Assembly: GCA_028564675.1 (NCBI GenBank)
Contig: JAOVVO010000110.1
Span: 62,001-126,000, forward strand
From: Onchocerca lupi
Lineage: Eukaryota; Nematoda; Chromadorea; Rhabditida; Onchocercidae
Direction of reading: 5' to 3'
Length of the DNA: 64,000 nt
Shown here: piece by piece, positions 54,366-64,000 of the stretch
Position numbering within the stretch: position 1 is the stretch's first letter
How the letters are laid out: each line of letters starts with the position of its first letter
The notes under the pieces: generated by a model
What the model was told of the DNA's origin: nothing
The model's input: the letters and a program-made list of their open reading frames with translations, nothing else
Database searches by the model: none
Program-made: the position numbers and the translations under genes

Positions 54366-54566
54366 TTAAACAACAACTGCTAATTCAACGAAGATTGACA
54401 AAACGATCTGTAACAACTCAAACCAATTACAGGAAATAAACAATAACTCGCGGGCGTGAAGTAAAATGGAGGATGATAGTTTTGGCTCAGTCCAAATACT
54501 CTTCATCATCATTTTGCACCAATTGCAATCTTCCACATCATTGAATGCAAATTTCAAATGTTGCAA
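54366..54566 (-). other. Open frame upstream of the secreted-protein gene, possible family relic
   Basis: A 66-codon frame containing DVEDCNWCKM, then SIWTEPKLSSSILLH, which weakly resembles the NTIWLGEEG stretch at 48.6 kb. It has no visible splice partners. It may be the 3' remnant of a further copy of the family. Confidence 0.2.
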
Positions 54567-54617
54567 ATAGCTAGCTATTGAAATAATTTCAAAAAGGATT
54601 TATGCCTTTTCAAAAAA

Positions 54618-54670
54618 ATGTAAATTTTTTTTTAATGTAAATTTTTTTTTTAATGTAAATTTTTTTTATT
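54618..54670. repeat. Three tandem copies of ATGTAAATTTTTTTT
   Basis: Three units of about 18-19 bases differing mainly in the number of T residues, a slippage product. Confidence 0.8.
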
Positions 54671-55143
54671 GAACAAAGGATGAAAAAATATATGCCAAGT
54701 GTAACTACCCATTTATTTTTTTTAATCAAATAAATTTTTCAGCGAATTATTATTCAAAACTGAGTTTTGATAGAATTTTTTTTATCAAACTTTAAGTGTT
54801 TTCGAAAACAGCTAATATAATTCAGAAAAAATTGATAAAAGAATGAGATTCGATTTTTTATAACATTTCGAAAGTAAAAAAGGTGCGATTTATTCCCTCA
54901 CAAGCAGGAAAATAAAAAGGGAAAAGAGATGACAAAAAGTGTAAGTAAAGATTATGCCAAAAATTTGTTTGGTCCTATGTCGTTTGACTCAATTCGATTA
55001 AAGTGACAACATTCTAAGAAATTTATGTATCGGGGATCATATAAGCCATATAAAAATTATTATTTTAAATCCATTTTATGCATATGAGCTAAGTTGATTT
55101 CCTTATATTTCCGAATTCATTCTATGACAGTTTTAATTTATCG

Positions 55144-55168
55144 TATATATATATATATATATATATAG
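55144..55168. repeat. AT dinucleotide microsatellite
   Basis: About twelve AT units, next to the boundary of the inverted family copy. Confidence 0.9.
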
Positions 55169-55208
55169 AATCTAAAAAGTTCATCCAACAGACTTTAGTT
55201 CTAATTTA

Positions 55209-56310
55209 TTGCAAAAAAAAGCCATCTATATCATGATGAAATTCCGATTTTTGGTAGTAAGGATATTATCCATGTTTGTAGTGAAGACTGATAATCGAGA
55301 CAAGCTATGGAAAAATTTGAAAAGTGGAATGAAAGTTTTATTTTTAACTGTTTACATGCTAGACAGACCACGCAAAAGTATTCATCCATTACTGTGTATT
55401 GTTCATTCAAGCAAAAATACTGCCTTTATAGATTGAAACAATCTGAACTGGAGTAACTGCCAGAAAATTGCGATTCATATTGCAGCGACTATTTGCAAGA
55501 AATCAAAGAACAGTGAAAATTTGTTTAAGTAATCAATCCAGTGATTTTGTATCTATTAACTGAAACGAAGCTAATCGATCTCTCATAATTTGTCTATTTG
55601 ATGCAATAGTAAGCACTCTTTAATATGGAATGAGTATTGTTCAAAAAATTTCTTCATAAGTGATGGAGTGCTATAATAATTATTTTAACATATTACAAAT
55701 ACCATTCATATTTTTTTTTTGTTTGATTCGCAACAAACTCGTTTGCAGTGAAATATTCGATGGCGTAAAGCTAGCAACGCTCTATTGATCTGCCAATGCA
55801 ACAAGTTCAGTGTTCTAAGAATGAAGGCAGCATAATATTAATAATTTAATAAATGATTCCATTACTTTTGAATTCACTCACCAAATAAAGGCAATGAAAT
55901 TAAGCATTTGCAACTGTGTCTGATTGTAAGGTTTATAAAGATATCTGACTGGATTTCGATTCTTCGGTATTGTTGCATGCATTAAAATTTTGGGAAGATC
56001 AAAACATCAATTTCCGGGATAATATTCGAAATAACTAGAATCAAAAATTCAGTGTGGTATTTATGCAATGTCGCATACGATAACAGCATCACTATTAAGC
56101 AGAATTTTGTGGTGAATTATTTTTTGCTATAAAATGAAACGCGAATTGCGCATCGGAAACTAATTTCAAAATGATTAAAACGAAAATCCCAACAAAGAAA
56201 TAACAGTAGCATTGATGAGGGATCATTAAATAAAACATTTTCGTGCGACGGTGTTTCTAAATTACTCTACTCACTCTTTTTGACGTGAGAAACGAAGCAT
56301 TCAATCATAA
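55209..56310 (+). pseudogene. Inverted pseudogene copy of the secreted-protein gene (3' exons)
   Basis: On the plus strand this follows the reverse complement of 49.8-51.4 kb. CGTTTGTAGTGAAGACTGA (exon 51319-51430) appears as TGTTTGTAGTGAAGACTGA, and CAGAAAATTGCAATTCATAT as CAGAAAATTGCGATTCATAT. The C-terminal exon follows at about 55750, and the KMKRK tail block at 56088-56290. It is dead: the exon beginning ATTGAAACAATC meets TGA at once, its donor GTAAGT has become GTAATC, and the last exon has a stop after LATLY. Its order and spacing match a single inverted segmental duplication. Confidence 0.7.
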
Positions 56311-56339
56311 TTACAATTACATGTGGTGTTACATGAATA

Positions 56340-56576
56340 AAAACATGCACTTTTTCGCATTTAACAGTACTTCTGTATAAATCTTCGGAAGTTCTTCATC
56401 GATTGCTTTGAAATTTTGAAACAATGTTTTATTTGAATAAACGCATATTTTGATATAGATAAGGCAAATGTTTAAAACTTTCGGAGATTTGAAATTTTGA
56501 GTAAAAGAACATGTACATTTTTATTTAAATAGACTAGCCGCAGGCGACCACGCGTTGATGTGGCGGGTCCCGCTAG
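56340..56576 (+). mobile_element. Helitron 3' terminal fragment
   Basis: The end reads TAGACTAGCCGCAGG, then a GC-rich stretch containing the perfect hairpin GCGGGTCCCGC, then CTAG followed by T (CTAG about 56572-56575). The upstream 80 bases (AAAACTTTCGGAGATTTG, then ACATTTTTATTTAAATAG) match the 3' end of the Helitron at 39.4-39.5 kb. No helicase coding is seen just upstream: the element seems truncated, or non-autonomous, with the inverted pseudogene beside or inside it. Confidence 0.7.
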
Positions 56577-56579
56577 TTT

Positions 56580-57430
56580 TAAATAAGAATGAATAAGGAA
56601 TTAAAGAATTTCTGTTCCATTCGAGTTAATTAGAAGCAGGGAATTTAGATGGCAGCATTAATATTACATTGATCAAAATTTATATCAGCAAGCAAACTAC
56701 CTCCAAAAAATTTTTTTTAAAATCAGAAAGCGAAACCAAAAATAAGTTTTGAAATCGCTATGTATTGGAATAGCTTGCCAGTAACATTTGTGAAATAAGT
56801 GATGAAACAACAAAATGGACGTAATTCTTTGGAAATTTATGAAAATTACGCTTATACAAGTGTATTGTCAATAATCCATCTATTGCTCATGATTAAAATG
56901 ATTATTTATTGTAAATCGGATTGCAAAGTTTTGTGATTAACAACATGTTTATTAGGATTTTATAATTTTGTGTTTGTATTTCTTTCCCTGTTACATCGGC
57001 GAGCATAAGGAGAAAACTAAATAAATAGAATAATAATGAATCCATTAAAAAACTACTTTGAATTGGTAAATTTAAAAAAGTATATGTATAATTATGCTCA
57101 ATTGATATTAAAAGAAGCGAGCGAAGAATATACGTTCATTCATCGGGCTGATATTTTGAAAATAGATATTGAAAAAATTTGATCATAGGCCAAAATTGAA
57201 CATGTTGCTTGAAAAGAGGATAGGTTTCTGATTTTAATGAAGCTTTGACAATCTGTGCTTCAATATTTCTCCCTGCTTATTTATAAAGTTCATTTGTGAA
57301 GTTCTATATAAAATTCATTTATTTTTACAAAGCATGGAAAATACCATTGGCATTCTTCCGTAAAAATAGGCCTACATAAAACACTGAAGATTCATAAAAT
57401 TAGTTAGCCCGCGAAAAATAGAAATTATCT
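56580..57430. other. Relic or intergenic sequence, no gene seen
   Basis: Moderately AT-rich with no supported exon or recognised element after the Helitron end. Confidence 0.35.
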
Positions 57431-57434
57431 GAAA

Positions 57435-58310
57435 ATGATGACTTTGACGTTCCTTCGAATCATGCAGTCATCCTGTTTTTGTAAATTTTTCCGTGAAATA
57501 TTACATCATCAAGGCCATGTTCATTCGGTTGTATTCATTACTGCTAACGTTTCAGATAGAAATCCAGAATTGTTGGAAAAATCCGAAAATCATAAATATT
57601 ATAAAACGGAGTGGTAAAGTTCAAGAAGTGAGTAATTTCAAATGGATAACAAGTCGGCAAACATATTTCCCTCCAAAGCACGAAACCAAGGGATAAATTT
57701 GTTTCCTGCCAAAATGATAGACATGATTGTCGCCAAGATGTTAGCATTAAAAAGAAAATAAGGCAAAGTCGACCAATCAGGGGGGATAAATTGAAGATCA
57801 GGGAAGAAGGAGGAGTCCTGGAAGGATATAGAAGGATCAAACTTTGAAGAAGAATCATTCGGGTGTAAAAATTCTTGGCTACACATCTCAGCTTTTAAAA
57901 CAACCTGCATTTCTACAACAGATCAACAGTTTTTAGATAATCAATCGACAATCATAGATCAATATTCTGCTCTATTAACGAAAAGGGAAGAATAATCCTG
58001 TGATCAGTTATTTTGGATATTCTTCGATTATTTGTATTATACAGGAAGAACTCTTCCACCTAACAATAAAATCCTTTTTCAACAAAGAGTCGTTCGTGTC
58101 ACAAAAAAACAACTTTCTCGACAAGAATATCTTTGTGTCCCATTCGATTCCCAATTCTGAACCAAAATTTCAATCATACGAGCAATAATGTAAACTGTAA
58201 TCCTTGATATGCGTGATGAATTAACGAACACTTTTAAGATTATCGTGATGATGCCCATTGAAAACAGTGGACAAAAGTTAATATTTAAAATATTATCAAT
58301 CTTCAATTTA
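57435..58310 (+). other. Probable further transposon relic
   Basis: Less AT-rich than its flanks, with broken open frames on both strands. Two landmarks match the interior of the Helitron at 39 kb in the same order and similar spacing: TGGATATTCTTCGAT (58010 and 39138) and CGATTCCCAATTC (58144 and 39297). I see no terminus and no clear helicase motif here, so assignment to a Helitron is tentative. Confidence 0.3.
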
Positions 58311-58319
58311 AAATATAAT

Positions 58320-59170
58320 CATACTGTTTGTGATTTTGATAGAATCATTTTTTCCTTTTGCCTTAAATTTAAAAAGAACATTAACACTTGTCTCTTTCGA
58401 ATTTTTCTTTTTCACATTGCATATATTTTTCCTTTTTTTATATTCTTCCAAATTTTCAGCCAAATGTGAAAGTTTGAATAATTATTTTCGTTTTTTAAGA
58501 GCAATATCTCGATGAAATTTTACTTCGTTAAATGATCATCTAATCTGATTGTGGATGAGATATATTTTAAAATTAATAGATAAATTTATTTTAATTTAAA
58601 AAATTTAGAAAAAAAAATCTGGTATTTATGACTTTATTGAGAATATTTAGATAGTAGTATACAATAGCAAGAAAGATGGGGTTACCAGCGAAAAAAGAAA
58701 AAAGAACAATGCGGTTTTCATATGGATTAGAATACACCGATTCAGAAAAATGATAATGTAACCGACAAATTTTTACATTTCTTTAATACTTTTTCACCGA
58801 CAAAAACAAATATGAAAGAAGAAAAACTTGCGATCAATGCAGAAAAAAGCGTAATTTATAAAAAAGCAATCAGAATAACATTAGCAAATAAATGTTATAA
58901 TTGATTCTAAGCTTAAATTATGGCATAAACCGGTGGGAATAAATTCGATAGAAAAAAGAACATTGAATAGGTCATATATGATGACATAATAAACCGAAAT
59001 ATAATAATAAAATGCTTTAGACTGTTTAAATATAAAATAATAATGATAGTACTATTTTTCGCAAAATTCAATCAGAAAATCCTAATGCAGCGAGTAACAA
59101 CTATGTGATAAAATCAAAAAATGAAAAAAGAATGGTATTTTTTTGATATATGGCAAGAACGCACAATTTG
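58320..59170. other. AT-rich spacer, no gene seen
   Basis: No exon or repeat that I can support; the open frames are short and of low complexity. Confidence 0.35.
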
Positions 59171-59174
59171 GACC

Positions 59175-59221
59175 ATCCCTTTTATCAAACTTTTTTTAAA
59201 AAAAGTTGATAAAAGGGATGA
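59175..59221. repeat. Near-perfect 47-bp palindrome
   Basis: CATCCCTTTTATC and its reverse complement GATAAAAGGGATG flank a T7/A7 centre. The two arms of 23-24 bases differ by one T, and there is almost no loop. It could form a strong hairpin or cruciform. Confidence 0.95.
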
Positions 59222-59717
59222 CTTCCCCAAAATATTTTCAATATTTGATATTGATTCTCGGTCATTAATAGATTTGTCTACTGTAGGAAGTCGGCATTTG
59301 GCACGGTAATCCGATGGTCATGTGAAGATTTTAATAGCAAATATTGTAACCCCAATAACAGCAATGTTACATAAGTTTGATTAAAACTGATTGAAATAGA
59401 TAAAGAAACGAATTCGAAGAGAGGTAGACACGGTAGCTGAAAACAGCCGGTGCATTCTCAGTCTGCACTGCACAATTTTTTTTTTTTTTTATTTTTTTTT
59501 TTTATTTAGAAGTTTTAGTGAGGAAATTTTTTCTAAATTTGTATATCAGAAATTCCAGTTTTTAAAAAAACTCAGGTAACTTTCGAAGCAACAATTATTT
59601 GGTAATCTTGACGTTGATTACCATATTTTGATGGAAAATTTCACAATTTTTCTTATTTTCATATCTCATTTAGTGGAAGCCGAACTGACGATCCATACTG
59701 AATTGAGATAATTTAAT

Positions 59718-60038
59718 GTGAATTTTAATTTGAATATTAAGTTCTTTGGGAATAGGAAAATCAAGGATAATAGCTATAAATCAGTTAAAAAAAAAATGAA
59801 ACTTGGGAAAAAAAAAGACAAACAAATAAATGAAATAAAAAAAGAAAGTTTGGCATTTAAAATGCCCAGATATAGTTGTAGTGCGTGCAGACAGAGAATG
59901 ATCCAGAAAGATTACACGACATTTAAACAGATGTGGATGAACGAGTATCAAACAATCTGTAAAGATAAAAATTTTTCACCACAAACGACTGTCCTAGTTT
60001 GTATCCATGCATTATATTTTAATAAAATCGATACCTAA
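59718..60038 (+). CDS. Small open frame convergent with dystrobrevin, uncertain
   Basis: A 106-codon frame whose later part, from MPRYSCSACRQRM onward to VLVCIHAL, has mixed composition with a Cys-x2-Cys. The first half is Lys-rich. Its stop overlaps the dystrobrevin stop on the opposite strand by a few bases. I do not recognise it, and there are no splice partners. It may be chance, or a fragment. Confidence 0.2.
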   Translation: MNFNLNIKFFGNRKIKDNSYKSVKKKMKLGKKKDKQINEIKKESLAFKMPRYSCSACRQRMIQKDYTTFKQMWMNEYQTICKDKNFSPQTTVLVCIHALYFNKIDT

Positions 60039-63000
60039 TTGCTTTCTGTTCCGTCGCCACCATTTATAACATCTTTCTGAGCTGAAATTACTTCATGATT
60101 CATTTGGTTGCTTATTTCCAGCACTTCCGCTTATCTATTCAAATTATTTGCTACTGAATGAAATTATTAATTTCTTGTCATGGAGAAGTAACTATTTAAT
60201 TCATTTCTAAGCAATAAATAATAAAGGAAGTTATAAGGGATAAAATAAAATTAAAATTAGAAATAAAAATAAGAAAGAATTTAATGGTTTGATAGCAAAA
60301 GCTAGGTAAAAATTTGTGCTGTAATTTCTTTGAAACCAATAAAAACTTCGAAAAAGAAACCACACTTCCAATAATAGCATCAAAGTCTTGAGAAAAAGTA
60401 ATTTCTAGTGGATCATATATATCTTATTAAAAACGAGATTGGTAACTAAGAGAGATTACGAACATCTGTTTAAGTGGGCAATGCTAAAGAAAAAAAAAAA
60501 ACTTATTCAGAATGATAAAAGCTTAGTATTGGTAGGCATTTCAATATCGGAATAAATCATTTCAGAAATGTGTGATATTTATAGTATTCGATAAGTACAG
60601 AATTCCTTCTAACAACGTTTAGTCTATTAAAAATTGATGAAGAAAAAAAAGAAATGATTTCGAAACTTCAAACCTTGACCAAGTTCCCTGAGCAATGTGC
60701 TCATATTGTTTGTTATATCATCAGCTGCATGAAGAAGATCACCCTGTAACTGAGCAGCAGGTACTGAACTGGCCCTCTGCATTGCGCGATCCCGAAATGC
60801 GGTTGAAACACGGCTTCCAATACCGATTAATGATTCCGGTATAGCACCCATACTTCCACCTTTCGACTGCTACAAAAAAGAGAAGAGGAATTAATCATAC
60901 TTCAAGAAAAGATCAACTTTTGTTGCGAATAGATTTTTTTTTTAAAAAAAAGGGATGAATGATAGCCTTGTCACAATATTCCAATCTATTAGGAAAATTA
61001 TTGGTATGTCTCGGATAAGATATTTTAAATCTCCATCTTGGAAGAGAATTTTTCCTATTCCTGGAATTAATTTCTATCCCCTGATAAGGTTGTCTTTGAT
61101 GAATATAACTATGCAGCGAAAGAAAATGTGAATCATAACTTTTTAAGAGATAGTCTTTAAGTGGATCTAAATTCAAAAAATTTTTGAAATTGTTACACTT
61201 CTACTTCTTGTTTTTTAATATCTTTATATATCTTCGAATTTATCGAATGCTTCTAAATTTAAGTAATTTTCTAAAAAGTTTTACAATAAAACTCCATAGT
61301 AACCTACTTCAATCTATATAAATTAAAGCATAAGTTATACGAAGACAAATATCTTACGTTTAGTTCTAACATAAGCACTTCTAATTGTTGCATTAGTTGT
61401 CTTCGTGTCTGTTGCATAACACGCATTTTTTCCTCAAGCTGAGCTTTTCGTTCACGTAAACCATTCAACTGTTCATCTGTATTTTCCAATTCCTAGAAAA
61501 AATAAAATCAGTATGTTTAAAATTGTATATAAGTCTTGAAATAAATGGTAGCATTAAAAAAAAAGGAAAGAATTACATTTAAACAGTCGAAAAAACCCAC
61601 TTTTTTATGTTTCTGATCAATAAGTTAAAAAAGAAAAAAGGAAATACAAAATAAATAATCTATTTTTATTATCCACTAATCTTTGCAATTTTTATTTCAT
61701 ATATGAGAAAAAGTATTACTTGTTGCTGTTTCAACATTTCCATTTCACGCATCATTTCACCATTTTCTTCTTCAAGTCGTGTAATTAATGTTTTTTCATT
61801 AAGATTTTCATCCATGCTAGTTGTTCGATCTTTCGGCAAAACGAATGGATACTTAAATATATTATTTTTTCAAGCTATATATATTAATTAAAGAAGTTAA
61901 ACACTTTCCGAATTAAAAAAATTCCAAAAAAAAAAGATGAATATTTGATTTTTTTTTTTTAAATTAGGGCGACGCAATTAATGGTATTATTTATGATATC
62001 TTTAGAAGTTTGATTTATTAAGGATATTAATCGTTGAATGAATTACATTCCTGGTAATCACCTGTGTTCGGCCGGAAAGTTTGGCCGAATATCGTGCGAT
62101 CAATTTATGCTCATCATCCATAGCAGAACCGTTAGTTACCGGGAATTGTCCGGGCAAAATTTGACTTGTCCAATCTTTCAAATCTTCCGAAAACCGTCTT
62201 CTAGATGCTGGCGTTATTGGCACAATGTTGGCGAGATCGAGAGGTCGTTCTGGCCGTTCTGGGAATATTGGATGTGTGGAACGATTAGGCAATGGTACAC
62301 AACGCAATGATTTGTGTATGGAATGAGCTAACTGTTTGCCCGGTGATTTCTGCAAAAAATTTATTCTCAATTCACATAATATATTGCTTGAAATGAAAAA
62401 ATAAAATATTCGTCCTGAAAAAAAAAAAAATACCTTCTAAGCGACCCAATGACCAGCTTTAAAAATCTCCTTAATTTTCATTACTAGGTAATTAATTCTT
62501 CTTTTGATATTAAATTTTCGATTCATCTTAGATTTGATTAAATCCGATTCCACTGCAATTCGATGCTAATTTCTATTCTGTTTGACACGATATTCGTTTC
62601 TATAGATACAAGTGAGAAATTTATTCTTGCTCTAAGATTTAAAAAAAAAGGAAAAAAAAATGGCATTTCGAAATATAAAGTAAGAATTAATAATTTTCAA
62701 TATTATTCACCATCAAGTGAAATTTATAATGGTGTTTTAACTAAATCTAATATAAAAATCTCAAAATATGCCATATTTCAGAAAAAATTCCTTTTTTAGA
62801 CCATTCTGTAGAAAATTGCTTCGATTCAAAAAATTATACTAATTTTAACAATCAACTTAAAGAGTAAAATCTGGTTGATTCTTATCATTAATAAATTCTT
62901 ATTTCATATATCGATAATCTATATACAACTGGAAATTTACTCACATAACTAGAATATTCCTTCATTTCATGCTCGTTGGAATGCCCTGAACTTGTCCGTC

Positions 63001-63665
63001 CACGCCAGAAACACTGCGCACATAACTGATAATTCGTGCAACGTTGACATTTATAACGAAAACCGGTGAATGATCGAACCTAAATAAAAATAAAAAATAA
63101 TTCTACATATTAGTTTTTAAAACACAAGTATCATCTGGTACAAGCAATTCTCAGCGACTAATCTATTGATTTAATTATTGAATTAATCCAAAAGTTCGAT
63201 TAAAAATTACTTAAATGCTTAAATTACTTAACATAAAATTACTTAAATTACTTAAAATTACTTAAATTGTACAGCAATTCATTAAACTGAAAATGAAAAA
63301 TAAAAATTAAAAGACAATGGGATTTTCTCTTATACCACTTTCCTTTCTTTTTTCTCTTTTCATTTAAGCATACTTAAATTAAAACATAAAAAAATTTTGA
63401 ATTAACCGACCAAACTATCAACCATTAATCCACCAAAGCTGAATCTAATTAGCCCTCTAAAACCCTAATTTTTAGAATTTGTCAAACAACAAGATGATTC
63501 TTGAATGTGAACGAAAGATTTTACCTGACAAGCATCACACACAACTGGATGATAAACATTCTCAACACTTGCTATCCTGTGGAGTAGTGGTAACCACATC
63601 AAACATGGTGGACAAGGATCGGCTAACATAACGTCCAGAAATGCATTCAAATTTACCTGTTGGTC
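60035..63665 (-). CDS. dyb-1: Dystrobrevin, C-terminal two thirds (gene continues beyond the window)
   Basis: Seven exons in phase: 63525-63665, 62945-63079, 62062-62349, 61720-61851, 61358-61492, 60674-60869 and 60035-60129, about 374 residues here. The first carries the end of the EF-hand-like region (WLPLLHR, then VENVYHPVVCDAC), a hallmark of the dystrophin family. The ZZ zinc finger follows across the first intron (CDAC, YKCQRCTNYQLCAQCFWRG, then HSNEHEMKEY). Next come the SPGKQLAHSIHKSL linker, HPIFPERPERPLDLANIVP, and two coiled-coil helices (LITRLEEENGEMMREMEML and LRERKAQLEEKMRVMQQT) that in this family pair with dystrophin. The end reads EVLEISNQMNHEVISAQKD and stops. The protein is part of the dystrophin-associated complex under muscle and synaptic membranes; C. 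elegans dyb-1 mutants have muscle and cholinergic phenotypes. The N-terminal exons must lie past 64000. The last acceptor (GATAAG) is weak, but its phase fits. Confidence 0.93.
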
Positions 63666-63669
63666 CTGA

Positions 63670-64000
63670 AAATAAGAATGCTGAGTTAATTCAAATTATT
63701 ACTCTTGCATATGTCGATATTTCGACCAGAAATTAGAAAGTTACTAATAATAGAAATATATTTAGAATTATCTTATTTCTACATTCATTACGTGGAGTTT
63801 TCTGATATTGATTTAACCTACATGCCAAATACAAGCATTTTTGAAAATGATCTTACAATATAACAATCGTCACTCGGTTATCAGTGATAATTCGACCGCC
63901 TCGATTTTATCCTACTTTAAATTCCCAAAAAATATTTCGTGAGATATTTGTTAGTATTTGTTATTCAATCACAATTTTCCTCGAATAACTTTGTCCAAGT
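63670..64000. other. Dystrobrevin intron, upstream exons not in window
   Basis: Reading the minus strand upstream of the exon starting at 63665, I see no further exon before the window edge. This is presumably intron. Confidence 0.5.

Noticed and set aside
60470..60483. Tiny terminal exon ALPT-stop for dystrobrevin after a TTTAG acceptor
   Set aside because: The phase fits, but the exon at 60035-60129 also fits and encodes a longer, helix-like, much more protein-like end. I kept that one; the tiny exon could be an alternative end.
62038..62310. 90-codon plus-strand frame
   Set aside because: It is the antisense shadow of the large dystrobrevin exon 62062-62349.

Overview
The window looks like nuclear chromosomal DNA of a nematode, most likely a spirurid/filarial-type worm (inference). 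It is strongly AT-rich. Genes are cut into many small exons by GT-AG introns with TTTCAG-like acceptors, acceptor-like sites sit just upstream of some start codons (compatible with spliced-leader trans-splicing), and the best-recognised gene, a dystrobrevin, is an animal gene. There is no bacterial operon structure and no CRISPR array, and I saw no tRNA.

Layout. 1-5.1 kb is mostly featureless, apart from a broken copy of one phosphatase exon at about 1.7-2.0 kb. A small RING-finger gene lies on the minus strand at 5.1-6.9 kb. A complete eight-exon PP1-type serine/threonine phosphatase gene lies on the plus strand at 8.6-12.7 kb and is the parent of the broken copy. A weakly supported minus-strand gene tail lies at 13.9-14.6 kb. 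14.6-22.8 kb holds no gene I can support, only a long TTA microsatellite and one isolated 107-codon frame.

22.85-45.69 kb is one very large plus-strand gene of about 36 visible exons and about 1,370 codons. It encodes a protein I do not recognise: Ser/Tyr/Arg-rich, then very acidic (poly-Glu and poly-Asp runs), then a basic, helical C-terminal part. Its introns have collected foreign material: two degenerate minisatellites, a purine/pyrimidine-alternating tract, a decayed Helitron with Pif1-type helicase remains, and an antisense fragment of 28S rRNA. One of its exons is tandemly duplicated, and one copy has no splice donor.

45.7-56.6 kb is an accessory region built from a locally duplicated gene family. 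The best copy (minus strand, 50.7-54.3 kb) can be assembled into about 11 exons encoding a secreted or surface protein of about 490 residues that I cannot place. A direct copy (47.3-48.8 kb) and two inverted copies (46.1-46.4 and 55.2-56.3 kb) carry stops, frameshifts or lost splice sites. A second Helitron 3' terminus lies at 56.5 kb. 56.6-59.7 kb is mostly relic sequence, including a near-perfect 47-bp palindrome. The window ends in the C-terminal two thirds of dystrobrevin on the minus strand (60.0-63.7 kb), whose N-terminal exons lie beyond 64 kb.

Dystrobrevin belongs to the muscle/synapse dystrophin complex, PP1 is a general phosphatase, and the RING protein is a probable E3 ligase. I see no functional link between these neighbours.
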